Of a stretch of DNA of 64,000 nucleotides, positions 11,958 to 24,800 are shown in pieces. Position 1 is the stretch's first letter. Each line of letters starts with the position of its first letter. Under the pieces are notes generated by a model. That model was given only the letters and a program-made list of their open reading frames with translations. It was not told where the DNA came from and searched no databases. This DNA is from Berberis thunbergii (Eukaryota > Streptophyta > Magnoliopsida > Ranunculales > Berberidaceae). The stretch spans positions 61,858 to 125,857 of the forward strand of contig QNQO01007627.1 in assembly GCA_003290165.1 (NCBI GenBank). Direction: 5' to 3'. The translations under genes and the position numbers were made by a program.

Positions 11958-13241
11958 TAGGGGTGGGCACGGTCCGGATCGGTTCCAAATTTGAAGGAAC
12001 CTAACTCGAACCGTTTACATTTTAACGGATCCGGTCCGGTCCGGATCCCTTCATTTTGATAATAGGAACCGAACCTAACTCGAACCGTTTAGAACGGTTC
12101 GGTTCCACGGTTCCAAACTTCCAGAAATCGATCATATTCATACAATAAACAGAAAATTGATCATATTCCAGAAATCGATCATATTCATACAAATATACAA
12201 TAAGAGATCCAAGAACAGAAAAAATTTGCATTCAAAAAAAAAAACAGAAAAATAAATTTGGTTCGATCCATATTATTCATACAAAATCGATCAACATCCA
12301 GAAATCATCCATCAACAGAAGATCCAGAAATCATCGATCCAGAAATCATCGATCTCTCCACTCCTTCCTCGCTGATCTCGCTGATCTGCTTCTTCTCGCT
12401 GATCTGCTTCTTCTGCTTCTTCAGGGAGTGTTGATCTCGCTGATTTCTTCTGCTTCTTCTGTTAATTTCTGATCTCTTCTGCTTCTTCTCGCTGATCTCT
12501 GCTGCTTCTTCGACAGAGAAAGGAGTGGAGAGGAGAGGGAAATCTCCTTCTCGAGACAAAGACAGAGAGAGGAGAGGGAGATCTCCTTCCCTTTCTCGAG
12601 ACAGAGACAAAGGCAGAGAGAGGAAAGGGAGATCTCCCAGCGTCTCTTCCTTTTCTTCTGCTCCTTCTCTTCTTCGGCTCCCAGCATCTCGCTGCTGCTT
12701 CTTCTCCTCGAGATAGAGACAAAGATAGAGAGGAGAGGGAGATCTCCAATCGCTACTGCTTCTTCTCCTCTTCTTTGTTGCTTCTTCTTACAGAGAGAGA
12801 GAGAGGGGTTTTGTTTTGGTTTATATCGAGACAGAGAGACAGAGAAGAGTCTCCTCTCCTTCACGTCTCCTCCTCTTCCTTTTCTTCTACAGTAGAGGGG
12901 TTTTGGTTTTGGAGAGGAAGAGGCTTTGGAAAAAAATTATATAATATTTTTCTTCATTATACGCGAATGTTCTACTACTTTGAAACGGGACAGAGAGTCA
13001 GAGAGAGAGAGAGAGGGGTTTTGGTTTTAGTAAATGTAAAGAAAAAAAAATGTAATTTGAAACGGGTCCAACCCGGACCGTTTCATTTTAAAAAATTGGA
13101 ACGGGACCGGACCGTTTTATAACAGATCCGGACCGATCCGAACCGTACCAAAAAATTCATATATAAAATTCGGACCGTTTAGAGCAAAACGGTCCGGTTT
13201 GGTTTGAACTCGCGGATCATCGACCCGTTTGCCCACCCCTA
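11958..13241. mobile_element. hAT-like non-autonomous element with 8-bp TSD
   Basis: Ends TAGGGGTGGGCA and TGCCCACCCCTA are inverted repeats typical of plant hAT elements. Flanking 8-mers AATGTGAT and AATGTGGT (11950-11957, 13242-13249) match at 7 of 8 positions. Subterminal regions are packed with CGGTCCGGATCGG-type motifs. The middle (12300-12900) is a GA/CT-rich low-complexity tract that opens long but meaningless frames in several phases. No transposase. Confidence 0.85.
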
Positions 13242-14058
13242 AATGTGGTATCGTTTAAGTGATCAATCCGTTAAAAGATGAATCAAATTCGAAAAAAAAA
13301 TGAATAAATAACGTTTATATCGTTTCTAACCCTTTTCATGCAAGATGGTAAATCCACTAATATTTCTGCATATCAGACTTGCCATAGTCCACTTCTACAG
13401 TGTAAGTACAAGTAAATACATATTTACTTATTAGGATGATGATATGATTGTCTCGTGGAGGAACTACCCGTTTGTCTTGGTTATTTTGTCGTACTACATT
13501 TTTTTTTTCTGTCATGCCATGCGATTTCCTTTATTGATTTTTGGGAATAAAGAAATTTCACACCAACTTTATTGATGACCAAAGTGGGTTTTGGCTTCTT
13601 GGGTACATTCCTTCGGGAATGTAGCCGACTAGCTTATTTTCAGGATTTAGTAATTTCGGGCGAGCTTAGAGCAGTTCGCTTCGTACGTGAAGAACATTGC
13701 TGGGAGTTGCACGTTGTTCGAGAGATTATGTCATTTTTGTTTGTAGGTGACAATTTAATTCTTTGTAATAGAACTTGGAGTTTTTTTATTATTTCTTGAG
13801 AGATATACATCCGTGAATTGTTGAACTTGTTAGAGTTGGTTCTACGAGCTTTAAAATATTTTCCTTCTTTTTGATGGGATTTTAGATCAGTTGTTTTATT
13901 TTCCTCTAATTTGGTAAATTGTGCATTTGATTATTTCTCATAGATGCCAACTGTTACTTTTAGTGAATGACAATTCATGTCCTGAATTTTGGGGGAAAAC
14001 GGATAATTCTACGTGGATTTTGGATGTTCGTTTTTCTTGAAATCGAGGCGTGATAGTT

Positions 14059-14070
14059 TGGTATTAGAGT
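14059..14070 (+). promoter_or_regulatory. Primer-binding site of the gypsy element
   Basis: TGGTATTAGAGT, one mismatch from the TGGTATCAGAGT/C sequence complementary to initiator tRNA-Met, three bases after the LTR end. Confidence 0.65.
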
Positions 14071-14189
14071 CAGGTTTACCCTAGGCTAGGGAGCGTGTAG
14101 GGGATCCTCGGAATGTGGTTATGGGTAAGCTGTGGAGTACTTTGTGGATCTTATGGAGTGTCTAATCATTTCCATTTTATTTGAAGGAT

Positions 14190-15128
14190 ATGTCTGGAAG
14201 ACATACTTGTCAGAATCCAAATGGAAACGGTAGCGGTAGCAATGAAAATGTTGTTTCAAATGGAAATGGCAATGAAAATGGAAATGGTCATGGTGAGAAT
14301 ATGATCCAGTTGAGTCAGGCTATGATGATGCAATTGTTACAAAGATTGCAACATAATAGTAATCAGGGTGACCCTTTTGCTAGAAGGGTTAAGGAGTTTG
14401 GGACATTGGGTGGTAAGAGGTTTACCGAAGAAAATTCAAGAGATGCAGATGCCTGGGTTCAAAGTTGTGAGATTATTTTCAGGAGGATGCGACTTACAGA
14501 AGTCCAAAAACAGGAGTTAGCTGCACATCATCTGGATTTTGCTGCTAGTTACTGGTGGAAGGCTTTACTACCCTCCGTTGATATTTATGTTATGACATGG
14601 GATGACTTCAAGAATTGGTTTGAGAATAGATTTGTGCCTAATGCAGTTAAGGCACAATGGGTTGCGGAGTTTAATATGTTGAAACAGACTGGGAATATGA
14701 CTGTGGAGCAGTATGTCACGAAGTTTAATGAGTTGTCGCGTTATGCTCCATATTTGGTAGACACACCAGAAAAAAAAAATGTCAAATTTATTGGGGGTTT
14801 GCATCACTACCTGTCGATGGCTCTTCTCACCGCTGACAGGGAGAGCTTTGACAAAGTTTTGGATTTGACATTGAAATACGAGGAACATAACAAGATGTAT
14901 CATGAGAGCATGGAGAAAGGCAAGCAGAAGTTGGGCGAAGCGTCAAGAAACACTCGTCACCAGGGTGCGACGCGTGATTATCGTAGTGACCGTAACCGTT
15001 TTCGTCCTTATGATCAAGGGCAAAGGGGTCAACAGTTTCAGAACCAGAGATCTAAAGGTGGTTACCATAACCAACAACAAGGAGGAAACCAGTTCCACCG
15101 CCATGGTGGAAATCAGTTCCAGAGATAG
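14190..15128 (+). pseudogene. Ty3/gypsy gag
   Basis: The frame starts at ATG 14190, 120 bases after the primer-binding site. After an Asn/Gly-rich head (residues about 1-45) it contains a retrotransposon gag domain: DPFARRVKEFGTLGGKRF, DADAWVQSCEIIFRRM, YWWKALLP, TWDDFKNWFENRFVP and MTVEQYVTKFNELSRYAPYLV in the usual order. A Gln/Asn/Arg-rich tail follows. An in-frame TAG at 15126-15128 stops it before the zinc knuckle, and another stop follows in the same frame. The nucleocapsid and protease part is in a different frame about 140 bases downstream. Most likely a decayed chromovirus-type element; clade inferred only. Confidence 0.85.
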
Positions 15129-15268
15129 GGGTATAATCATTCCCAGAACTAGGATGCTAATCAGCGTCAGAGACATAATGGAAACCAATTCCATCATCAG
15201 GGTAACCAGAGACAAGGTTATCAGGGTCAGCAGAACCAAATACCCAAACAACATCGAGGGAACATGCA

Positions 15269-15505
15269 GTGACCTACTACACTTGTGGGCAACCAGGTCA
15301 TCTAATGCGAGATTGCCCTAATGGTAGAAACGCGTCCCAGAATAGGCAAGGTCAACCTACTCAAGGGCTTCAAGATACTTCTGATTTTCCTATCTCTAAT
15401 ATGAAGATTTTATTTAATATTGGTGTATCATATTCTTTCATATCTCAACGTTTGGTTAATCGAAAAATGTTGAAAACTTTACCACTTGTTATATATTTAT
15501 CATAA
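15269..15505 (+). pseudogene. gypsy zinc knuckle and protease remnant
   Basis: Contains a knuckle TCGQPGHLMRDC whose first cysteine is lost (Tyr in its place), then the protease start LFNIGVSYSFIS, where the catalytic Asp-Thr-Gly reads Asn-Ile-Gly. Homology stops near 15505; reverse transcriptase, RNase H and integrase are absent. The element is inactive. Confidence 0.75.
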
Positions 15506-15695
15506 TATGCCAGAATACTATTATTGAATGAAGGTGCAAATGAAATAAGAGTTTTGCTCCTGTAGAGATGTTGAATGCCAACAAAAACTCTCTTCACGAC
15601 TTGTTTCATCGAGATGTTTTTGAGGCTAGTAAGGTATGTTGGAGCATTCGCCTGTTTTGTCACACTTTCACATTTGTTCAATCTCCATTCAGCCC

Positions 15696-15860
15696 TTCTA
15701 GGGAGCGAGGAAAGGGGTGAGGGATGGGTGGTAATCACTCATTTGCTTCGAGATAAGTGCATCAGTCTTGAGATGTATGATGTCACTTATCTCGAGGCGG
15801 ATGGGTGACTTCCATCCATCCCTCTCCCCTTTTCCTCGTTCCCTCCCTTGACCCCTAGAA
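15696..15860. mobile_element. Foldback MITE (hairpin, copy D, diverged)
   Basis: A 165-bp palindrome from TTCTAGGG to CCCCTAGAA. Arms pair through GAACGAGGAAAAGGGGAGAG and GATGGATGG, with an inner pair CGAGATAAGTG / CACTTATCTCG. The TTCTA.. end and CGAGG block match the 10.8, 17.9 and 49.4 kb hairpins. It sits about 190 bases after the truncated gypsy protease. Confidence 0.75.
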
Positions 15861-16719
15861 TTTTCGATCTCCATTGTCTTTCCGATACTAAGTCAGTAGG
15901 CACATGACCCTAGATGTTCTCCAGCGAGACCAGCATCTCCACACCCACTAACGAAGAGTGCTTCATCCTCCTTCCTGATCCTGCATCTCCAACTATTTAG
16001 AACGATGGTGATGGCAATCCTAAGTCAGATCCTGCAACATAGTTAGTGAAAATCTGCCAAATGATTTCGAATCATCCCAGTCAAATTCCATGATTAACCA
16101 CTATATTGAACCAGCTAACCACATACTGGCCCATTTTCCTATCATTCACTACACATGATTTGAGAAGGAAGTAGAGTGTCTTGATCTAATTCGGGTACTG
16201 CTTCACATCTATAATCACAAAAAGAACAGTCTTACGCATCGAAAGATCAGATACAGAAATCAATCATTATGAGTGAAACTTGAATTCAACTCTCTGCTGG
16301 AGTTATTTTTCACGAAAACATTTGGTTTAGTACTCTGAAATTGAGAAATATTCCCTCAATGAAATATAAAAGTCATCAAGCAACAAATCTTTCATAGTGA
16401 AATGTCACTAGCAATGACTAAATCCCAGTCTGGACGAGTAATAGGAAACACATCTCCCCATGAATTTGGACAGAGAGCAGAAAAAGAACAGAATTCTTTA
16501 AGTGTAAATGGACGGTGTCTGGTAACCACCACGCACAACACCAGACAAACTACCAGGCACTGTAGACTTACTCAGAAAAAAAAAATGTGAGTTTTAAAGC
16601 AAACAAAAGCCCTTTGAAGAGAGACTAGAAAGCTTACAGTAATAACATATCCATGCATCATAGATCATACAAGAATTAATTTATCCTCAGCAAAACAAAT
16701 TTATAGTATGTTTGAACAC
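15861..16719. other. Intergenic, no gene seen
   Basis: Mixed-composition sequence with short unsupported frames (for example 16402-16590, +). No domain, repeat end or promoter recognised. Confidence 0.4.
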
Positions 16720-17469
16720 ATGGGCGGACCTAATAAGGGCCGAGGGGGCAGTTGTCCCTCTCCCCCTCAATTTTTAAATATTTTTTTATATATATTTTAG
16801 TTTTTAAAAAATCAATTATGTAATTTAGAATACAATATAATAATAAATGTATTAACATGTCTTTGTTGTTGTAGTGGTATGAAATTTATCATTTTTAGTA
16901 AAAGACTTGAGTTTGATATTCTTCGAGTACATTTTTATTTTATTTTCAATGTAATTTTATTAGTAATTGCAAACATTAAAGAATGTTTAGTTTAATAAAA
17001 ATTTATTAACATTAAAGAAATATATTATTTTTCACAAGTGGTATAATAAAACCTCCAACAAAAAAATATCTAAAATAGTAACTATAGAATTCAATGAAAA
17101 ATTTGAGCCTCATATAAACTATTTTTTCTATGAAATTGTATTATGATCATATTAGGTTCACAAATTTAAAATTTTTTTAGCTACACCTAGATATTTATTA
17201 TAATTATTTTGTGATATTAGTTATATATTATAGTTATTATGCTCGTTTGCTCCTTGCTAAGGTTATCAATAATGACATCATTTTGGCTTAAAATTGGACT
17301 ACCTTGGATCTAATTTGGTATATGCAATATATTTTTTTCGTTGTATTTTTTTATTAGTTACTGGCTCAGGTAGAAAAAAATTGGCTTTACCATGGATAAT
17401 TACTATTATCAACTAATAAGTATTTTCATTTTCCTCCCCCCCCCTCAACTAAAATCCTGAGTCCGCCAT
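16720..17469. mobile_element. TIR element, about 750 bp, non-autonomous
   Basis: Left end ATGGGCGGACCTAATAAG and right end (reverse complement) ATGGCGGACTCAGGATTTT form imperfect inverted repeats, each followed by a G/C-run (GAGGGGGCAG, CCCCCCCCTC). The interior is AT-rich and non-coding. I could not define a convincing target duplication, so the superfamily is open. Confidence 0.6.
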
Positions 17470-17931
17470 CGGTAAGCAGAGACGAACAAGACCTCACAGA
17501 AGAATCAAATCTTCTACAATTCTTCTTCTGCTGTGATTTATTATTTATGGCTTGGCTTGGTTTATGTTTTGATAATAAAATTATCAGAAATACATACTAA
17601 AAAAAAAAAAAAATTCTAGGGACCTGCACGGTCGAACTTGTTGCACATGCCTAGTGCGAGGCCTGGGTTCATAAAAAATTTTCTTTTATTTCTTAGCTCC
17701 TTCAACATCACAACTCAAATTACATATAAAGCCATACAAATCATATAAATCAAATACTGTAAACGCATTTATGAGTAATCATACAAAAACAAATTACATT
17801 TTCTAACTAGTTAGCTTTTGCCAACATGAACCAATTTTTCTTCTTTTATTTGAGACTATTTGAACCAATAATGGAAGTTGAGCCTTTAAGACCTCTCTAA
17901 CTTCTTCCTGTTTGTATTTTTTTTTTCAAAA
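17470..17931. other. Intergenic, no gene seen
   Basis: AT-rich with an A-run near 17600 followed by GGGACCTGCACGGTCGAA. No gene recognised. Confidence 0.4.
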
Positions 17932-18126
17932 ATTCTAATTGTCGAGGGAACCAGCGAGGGACCCCACAGGGGGGTGGGAGTCGTCCATCCCTCCGAAATG
18001 TGCGCTTGAATATTCGGGATTTGTGCGTTAAAAATTCAAGCACGCATCCCAAGGGAGATGAACGACTCTCTCCCCCCTGTGGGGTCCCTCGCTGGTTTCC
18101 TCGCTGTCTTCCTCGACAGTTAGACG
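17932..18126. mobile_element. Foldback MITE (hairpin, copy B)
   Basis: A 195-bp palindrome with end ATTCTAATTGTCGAGGG. Its private stem is GGGACCCCACAGGGGGG, unlike copies A and C, but the same sequence is present in complement on the other arm. The conserved CGT(T/C)CATC block and ATGTGCGC/GCACGCAT apex follow. Here the right arm carries the extra CAGCGAGGAAAC unit, so B is inverted relative to A and C. Confidence 0.85.
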
Positions 18127-18821
18127 GGTTCTTTTTTTTTTTTGGTGTTGGGAATGTGTGATGTGCAAGCCAATTCTTTAAAGGATATTCATAAAGTTTG
18201 CACCTGCATGATCCATGTTCATCCCCTCTTACAACATGGTTTCCTGTCTATCCAACTTGCTTCCTTCCAATCATAATAATGGAAAATCTAGGTGTTTGTA
18301 TATCAAGCAAAAACCATATAGATGATGATGATAATAATAATAACAAAAGCTGGAACGCCACTATAAAATCACAATTATAAAGTTTCTATCCCATCTTACA
18401 ACAGTGTTTCATGTCTTTCCAAACCTTGCTTCATTTCACAATGGTTGGTTGTGTTTCATTAACAAAGAAAGCAAGAAAAACATAAACTTAATTACCAACA
18501 AAACAAAAATCAAACTAAAAATCAAACAGTTGCAGCTCAACTATAAAATTCCAATTTAATTGCGGTACAACAAAACAAATTGCTTATTGCTTAATGTAAG
18601 CTTATGCCCCATCAATGGGGTTTGTACATGTAGATCAGTTAGATCAACATGACATTTTGGACAAGTTTGGGGGAAAAATTACAACAAAATGAAGTGAGAT
18701 GGCAGACCGAGCTCAAAGAATCTGAAGAGAGGTTTGTCAAGGGCTTCGGATATAAAGAATATGAAAAGAATTCTAATAAATTAATATAGGATTGCTTAAG
18801 ATTGGTAGACTTTGCCATATC
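18127..18821. other. 3' flank of the ABC1-type kinase gene
   Basis: AT-rich sequence after the kinase stop codon, probably 3' UTR and spacer. Nothing else recognised. Confidence 0.4.
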
Positions 18822-21800
18822 TCACATAGTTAAAGCTTTCCTGACACGTAGAAGCCACAAAGCAATCTGCATAGTGAGGAGTCTAGCTTCCAGTAATATC
18901 TCCTCCAACCATATGCTCAGCCCCGACAAAAAATACTTTCTATGGGACATCTTTGTTTGAAGAACTGCCTCGGATGAAACTCTCCCAATTATCAAGAATG
19001 AGTCGAGAGAAGTACCAGCCATCTATAAAATGAATGCCGTAGTTTGTCAGAGCAAAACTTGATAGAAAATCTAGTGGGTGGACAATCTAGGAGCTAAAGT
19101 ACTAATTGACTACATATGGGAAGCAAAAGTGATTAAACACGAGCAAACTCAACAATAAATGCAAATAAGAAAATACCAGACAATTATTGACAGCTCTCAA
19201 GCAGTCATTAGTCTTTAACATTAGTAGAATTGTGCGCGGTAGTCTCCTAAGAAGCTCCGAAATCTCAGGGAAATATTCAGAAGCATACATCTGTGAATGA
19301 AAAAAAAAGATTTAGTCAATCAAACGGCCAACACTGCAACTATAACTTTTTATCTGAACTAAAAGTGTACACAACATGTAAATATCAATGTTCTAAAAAT
19401 CACTAGGCGTTGGGCGGGCAGCAAGCATAGGACTAGCGCCGGTGCCTAGGCATTTCTTTTTATGCATTCAACCCAAATAATATGACCCAAGCCTACTTCA
19501 ACACAAACAAAATAACCTAAAGCCCACTTCAAACCCAAAACCCATTTACCTGCCTTTAACAAAACCCTCACCCTCACCCCACCACTCAGTTTCTCTTTAT
19601 TTTATTTATTCTCTTTATTTATTTTCTTCTCTGCGTCTCTTTGTCTTCTTCTTTTAAGTCTTGCAAGTCCCACCATCTCCACATTTCTCCTCATTTTATC
19701 AGTGTCACTCTTTCTTCCCTTTATTTGATCCTTCCGCCTTCTTCCTCTTGACAGTTGAAGCAAAAAACAAAGCAGATAACAACTCCAATATCTCTGTTGT
19801 TTCTGGCCTCATTGAAGGGTTCTAGTGGTGGAGGTGGGATGAGTTTCAAGATCGGATCTAACTTGGACGCCACCAGATCGTCGTTGAATCGGGGGAAATC
19901 TAATTCGATTTGGACTTCGACACCAATTTGGGTGGGGGTGGGGGGCAATTCGTTCCTGGATGATCAAGATGGGATATTTTTCTTTTGTGAATCAGAAACC
20001 CAAAGATAATAGTGGTATGATGATGTGTTTGGTGGTCGGCTGATTTTTTCACCGACTAGCCCTTAATCTGGGCGTTGCTCAGCCGCCTAGGCTGATTTTT
20101 AGAACATTGATAAATATAACCTTTGCAACAAGAAAGATGGAGTTTGTTATAATGCTACAAGTACAGAGATGGAGTTTCCTGGTAATACAAAATCAGCAAT
20201 GACGGCAAGACACCGTGATTCCAAATGAGTGAAGAGAGCTTTGATCAACACAATAAGGACACTGATTACACCACCAAGAACTCTATCTTGCCTAATACTT
20301 GAATGGTCTTAAAAATTTTATAAATGAAAAATCTTTTAAAGAAGATAAGCCATACGTTCAGAAACTAACCTGGAGTTCTGCTCGATCACCATCATTGCCT
20401 TGTATCACCAAATGATCTGCAGCTGGATCAATGACCTTCTTCCATGGCCTCATTGTGAGGATACCAGCAAACAGTGCATATAGATTGTCCCCAGCACCCA
20501 GTTTCATACTATACTCTTTTATTGCATCAGCATCAGCAAATACCAATGACTGTATTAACACTCGCAAGATGAATGAAATGTTAGAAAAGAAAAATGTTGT
20601 TTGTACATTTTTAAAGTATGAAATTAGGAAATAAGATGATGCTACCTTCCATAGTGCAGCATAGTTTGTTCTAGTGGCAAAATCAAGATCCTTGTATAGA
20701 CCATGGTCTAACAGTACCAACTGTGGTTTTCGAATACCTGCACGTGAGCAGGGTTATTCATACAGATGAAGGACATCCATGTTATATTCTATGAAGAAGC
20801 TAACAACTGGCAGTAATAAACTAAGACTGTGTGATGATGCATGGATGGCAGACACATAAAGGGGATTTGTATGTCGATACAGAATAGCAGCTTTCTTTCT
20901 CAGTTACGAAATCAGACATCTGTTAAATAGGTTGTGGTTGAGAACACCAAAAGTACAGTTTCACAGTCCTAGTGTATCTTGTTTAGAATGGAACAATCAC
21001 TCATATCCATTCTTAATTCAGAATAGAAGAAACCACAGGGGACAAGTGATAAAAGAAGTGAACGGAACAAAATAAGCGAGATCAAGACATTCTGAGACAA
21101 GTTTGATAACTGTCAAAAACAAAGCAGATTTCATTTCCTTAAAAAGGAAGAAAATAACTAGTGATTGAGCAGGTCACTAGGACAGAAATACAAAATTCTA
21201 GCTCCAAGTAAAAGACTTTTCCCACTCAAACATGCAAGTGTGAAATGGAATGCAAGAATTCCCCATATGTTTCCCCAGTGTCAAACCAGAGCCTTCATTT
21301 CATTACATGACGTTGAATTATCCTTCTTCTTGTCCTTGAAAGTTCTATCATCTCTCTCCTTCCAGACCACCCAACTAACTTCAAAAAATCACTCTTCCAC
21401 AGCCAAATGCCTTTATGAGAACATCCATTTTTGAGCCACTTTGAAGCCATCTGCAAGAAGTTATGAGCAGTGGGGTGGAGAGTGTTAGATTCCTCACAAA
21501 TGAAGAAAAGATGGTCCACAATCTCCTCAGCTTTTCACACAAACTACATCTACTAGGGATCAACATAGACGAGGTTATCAACTGTTTGAAGTCTACCATG
21601 CCCAATCATCCAATTGAAAAAAATTTACTCTAGGAGTAATTTGCTTGATCCAGAAGGAGTGGTAACCAAAAGGGGATAGGTAACAAGGGTTAGGAAGCGA
21701 AGGTTCTGAGTGCAGGGTCAGTCTATTGTGCATCTCGTGGACAAAGAAATATCCTGATTTGCTATCCCGTCTCCATTTATCAGGATGATCCGAGGAGATG

Positions 21801-24800
21801 ATGAGTTGGAGTTGGTGAATTAGATGCAAAGGCTGTGGAACTTTTGTAACTCTGATACCTCTCCTAAACCCAAGATTCCAGGTGGCAGTTCCTCTTTCAG
21901 AACTCACAAACATATCAGCTACAGATTTGGAGTTGTGCAAAAGTTGAATCCCATGTCCTAGTGTCATGCCAAAAACTGATTCAGTCTCCAATCCCTTGCT
22001 CAAAAGTAATGGCTGAACTATATTGGGGCTTCAAACTCATGATTGTTCTCTACCAGGCACACCCATAAAGAGCATTGGAGAGATTTGTGTACTATCCTCC
22101 ATTTGGGAAGCCATACTCTCTTGGATCATAGTTTTCCAAAGAGTATCCTCTTCCTTGTCAAATCTCCAAATCCATTTGGAAAGCAAAGCCTTTTTGAAAT
22201 CTGTGAGCCGTTTAATGCTAAGACCACCATGTTTCTTTTTGGTTTACATATGTTTTGCCAGCTTACCCAATGAAAGCTGGTCTTATTTGCAAATCTTCTC
22301 AATGTCCTTGACCACTGACATAGGCATTATGCAGGTAAACATCATAAAAACAAAAATACTTGAAACAATGCATTTTATCAAAGTTAACCTCTCTGCCTTG
22401 GAGATAAATTTCCTCTTCAAAATTGTTAATCTATTTTTTATTCTCGCCATTGTTGGTTCCCAGATAGCTCTACTCTTGAATGTAAGCCCCAAATGAAGAC
22501 CCAAGTACTTAATAGGAAATTGACCTACCTTGCAATTCAAAATATCCATCAGTTTAGCTCTCCAAAATTTTGGACTTCTCCCATAACAACATAGTGGTTT
22601 TGTTGAAGTTGATACCTAACCCTGATACTGCTTCAAACCAAAAAAGGATGGACTTTCTGACCTGAAGTTGATCAATGTTTGGGTCCATGAATAAGTATGG
22701 TTTCATCTGCATATTGCAAGATATGACAGAGGTACCCCCTTCTATAGCCCGAAAGCCTTTGAGAAGGCTATAATGATCAACTTTCAACATCATTTGAGTT
22801 AGAGCTTTAGCAACAACGGAGAAAATGAGAGGAGAGAGAGGATCTCCCTGACTGATTCCCCTTGAAGCTTTAAATGGGCCTTCAGGGGACAGAAGGGTGC
22901 TAACCTAACTACTCCATTTCATTCCAAATCCCATCATCTCCAATGAGTACCAAAAACTTTAGAGAAATCCAGCTTACACACAATTCCTGGTTCTTTAGAC
23001 TTCAACCTTGCATGTATCAGTTCAAAAGCAACAAGAGGACCATCTATTAGCTGTCTACCAGTTCCAAAGTAATAAGAGGCCCATCTATTAGATGTCTACC
23101 TTTCCCTGCTGCTGATTGGCAGGGAAAAACTAGCCTGTCCATTACTCCTTTTACTCTCATGGCTAGAACTTTGAAAATGATTTTAGCTACAGATTAAATA
23201 AGGCTGATGGATCTGTAATCTCCAACAGTTGAAGCTTCACTGATCTTTGGGATGAAAGTGATCACTAGTATTATGTCTCCAATCAAGGAAGGAATTTGAG
23301 AAGTTTCAATTTATCAAATCGATAGAAGTTTCAATTATCAAAATTGATAAACTTTGCATCATCTCTAAATAAGATGTGACAATAACACTGCTAAAGTTAC
23401 CCACTGCTGGTACAATGCTTCCCTCACATTGCTAATCAATATCCAAGTTCTCTAGTATGGAAAATAGAACTTGGGTAACTTGGCATTGTTTTGGATGAGA
23501 TAGCACAGTACCCACGAAACATGAAAATAAAAGTAGATTATTGTATCCAACATTTTGACATAGGTCATCTGATTCCAGAGAAATCAATCTCCAGCTCAAG
23601 AATATTAATCAAATAAGAGATACAGGGGAAGTAACGGTTGAGGAGCACCCAAAAGACAAAAATCTTTGATAATTTGTCGAGCAGAGCGCGGGGGTCACAA
23701 TTTAGATGTAGTTATGTCCTCTTGTCCTTATTGCGCTGTATGAACTTAATTCAGTCGAACAAAGTTTGGGACACATATTTCTTTGCCCCAACGGCTCCTT
23801 ATGGTGCCTCACTTGTACCCTCGGCAATCCTAATAACACTAGTGCCAATCTGATAAGTTTCTGACTGATCCGATGGCTTGACTGGGCTGCTAATTAGCCT
23901 CCATTATAGTCTCGACCTAATTGGTATATAAACATGCTAATTCCAGGTTGAAAACTGAAGTTCTCAAGGAATGCCCAAGAAGATAAGACGGAGAAACCTC
24001 TCTGCGGAGCATAATACTCAACCAGCAGTACTTTTATTGTCAGCTTCTCTTTTATTCATAATTATTTTTTTCCATATTACAGTAAGAATAAGCAACCATG
24101 CTCATAATTTGATATGTAATCTCAGGATAGACACAGGGATGACTTAAGAGTCACCAAAACTCTTAAGAGCTTGATTTTGCGTTAACATCAATGCTTTGCC
24201 TAATCATCCTACCATAAACTCATTTCAACAATGTGCTCTTAGACTCCACATTCGATATGGTGAAAGTTTTCAGAAAAGGGAAACTTCTGTTACCATGATT
24301 TCAAGGGTGAAAAGATTATCTTCACCAAGAAACTTATCAGTATGCATTTGGATATTGATAAGTTTTAAATCATTATCATAAACATGCAAATGTAACCAGA
24401 GAAATATTCTTCAATTCAACTTTTGGTTGATAAGTGAGGGGTCGAAAGAACCTAATGTGAAATGTCAACCAGAAAAGATTATTACCAAAAAGGCTCCTCT
24501 TTCCAGATGGTAAAGGCCGAACAAGCAAGTTGGCAGCATGAGGATCACAATGGACAAATCCATGTTTAACATCATTTCGGCAAAAGTTTGGCTAACCTGC
24601 ACAAGTTCAGAAATTTAATGTGCTTCATAAAATCTATTTCAAATTTTCAATAACAAACTACTGATAGATACCAAGCTTAGAGCATCACTCATTTAAACTT
24701 TTCACGACATACAAGTTTCATAGACATACTAATGCTTCACTTTCTGATGTGCCTCACTTCAAGAATAAAGAGTAGATGAAGAGAATGTCTGATACTAACC

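Larger units (their letters stand above)
10197..14055 (+). mobile_element. Ty3/gypsy 5' LTR carrying nested insertions
   Basis: Starts TGTAACAACCCTAATT, a common plant gypsy LTR opening, and ends ...GGCGTGATA just before a primer-binding site. Length is 3.86 kb, but 1.28 kb is a hAT-like element (11958-13241) and 179 bp a hairpin MITE (10791-10969), leaving an LTR of about 2.4 kb. The position directly 5' of PBS and gag supports the call. No matching 3' LTR is visible in the window. Confidence 0.75.

Noticed and set aside
12305..12864. Overlapping open frames rich in Ser, Leu, Arg and Glu
   Set aside because: They translate a GA/CT low-complexity tract inside a hAT-like element.
14902..15321. 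139-codon frame overlapping gag
   Set aside because: It is a shifted reading of the gag tail; gag motifs are in the other frame.
22023..22496. 157-codon frame on the plus strand
   Set aside because: It is antisense to LINE reverse-transcriptase sequence, which has the recognisable motifs.
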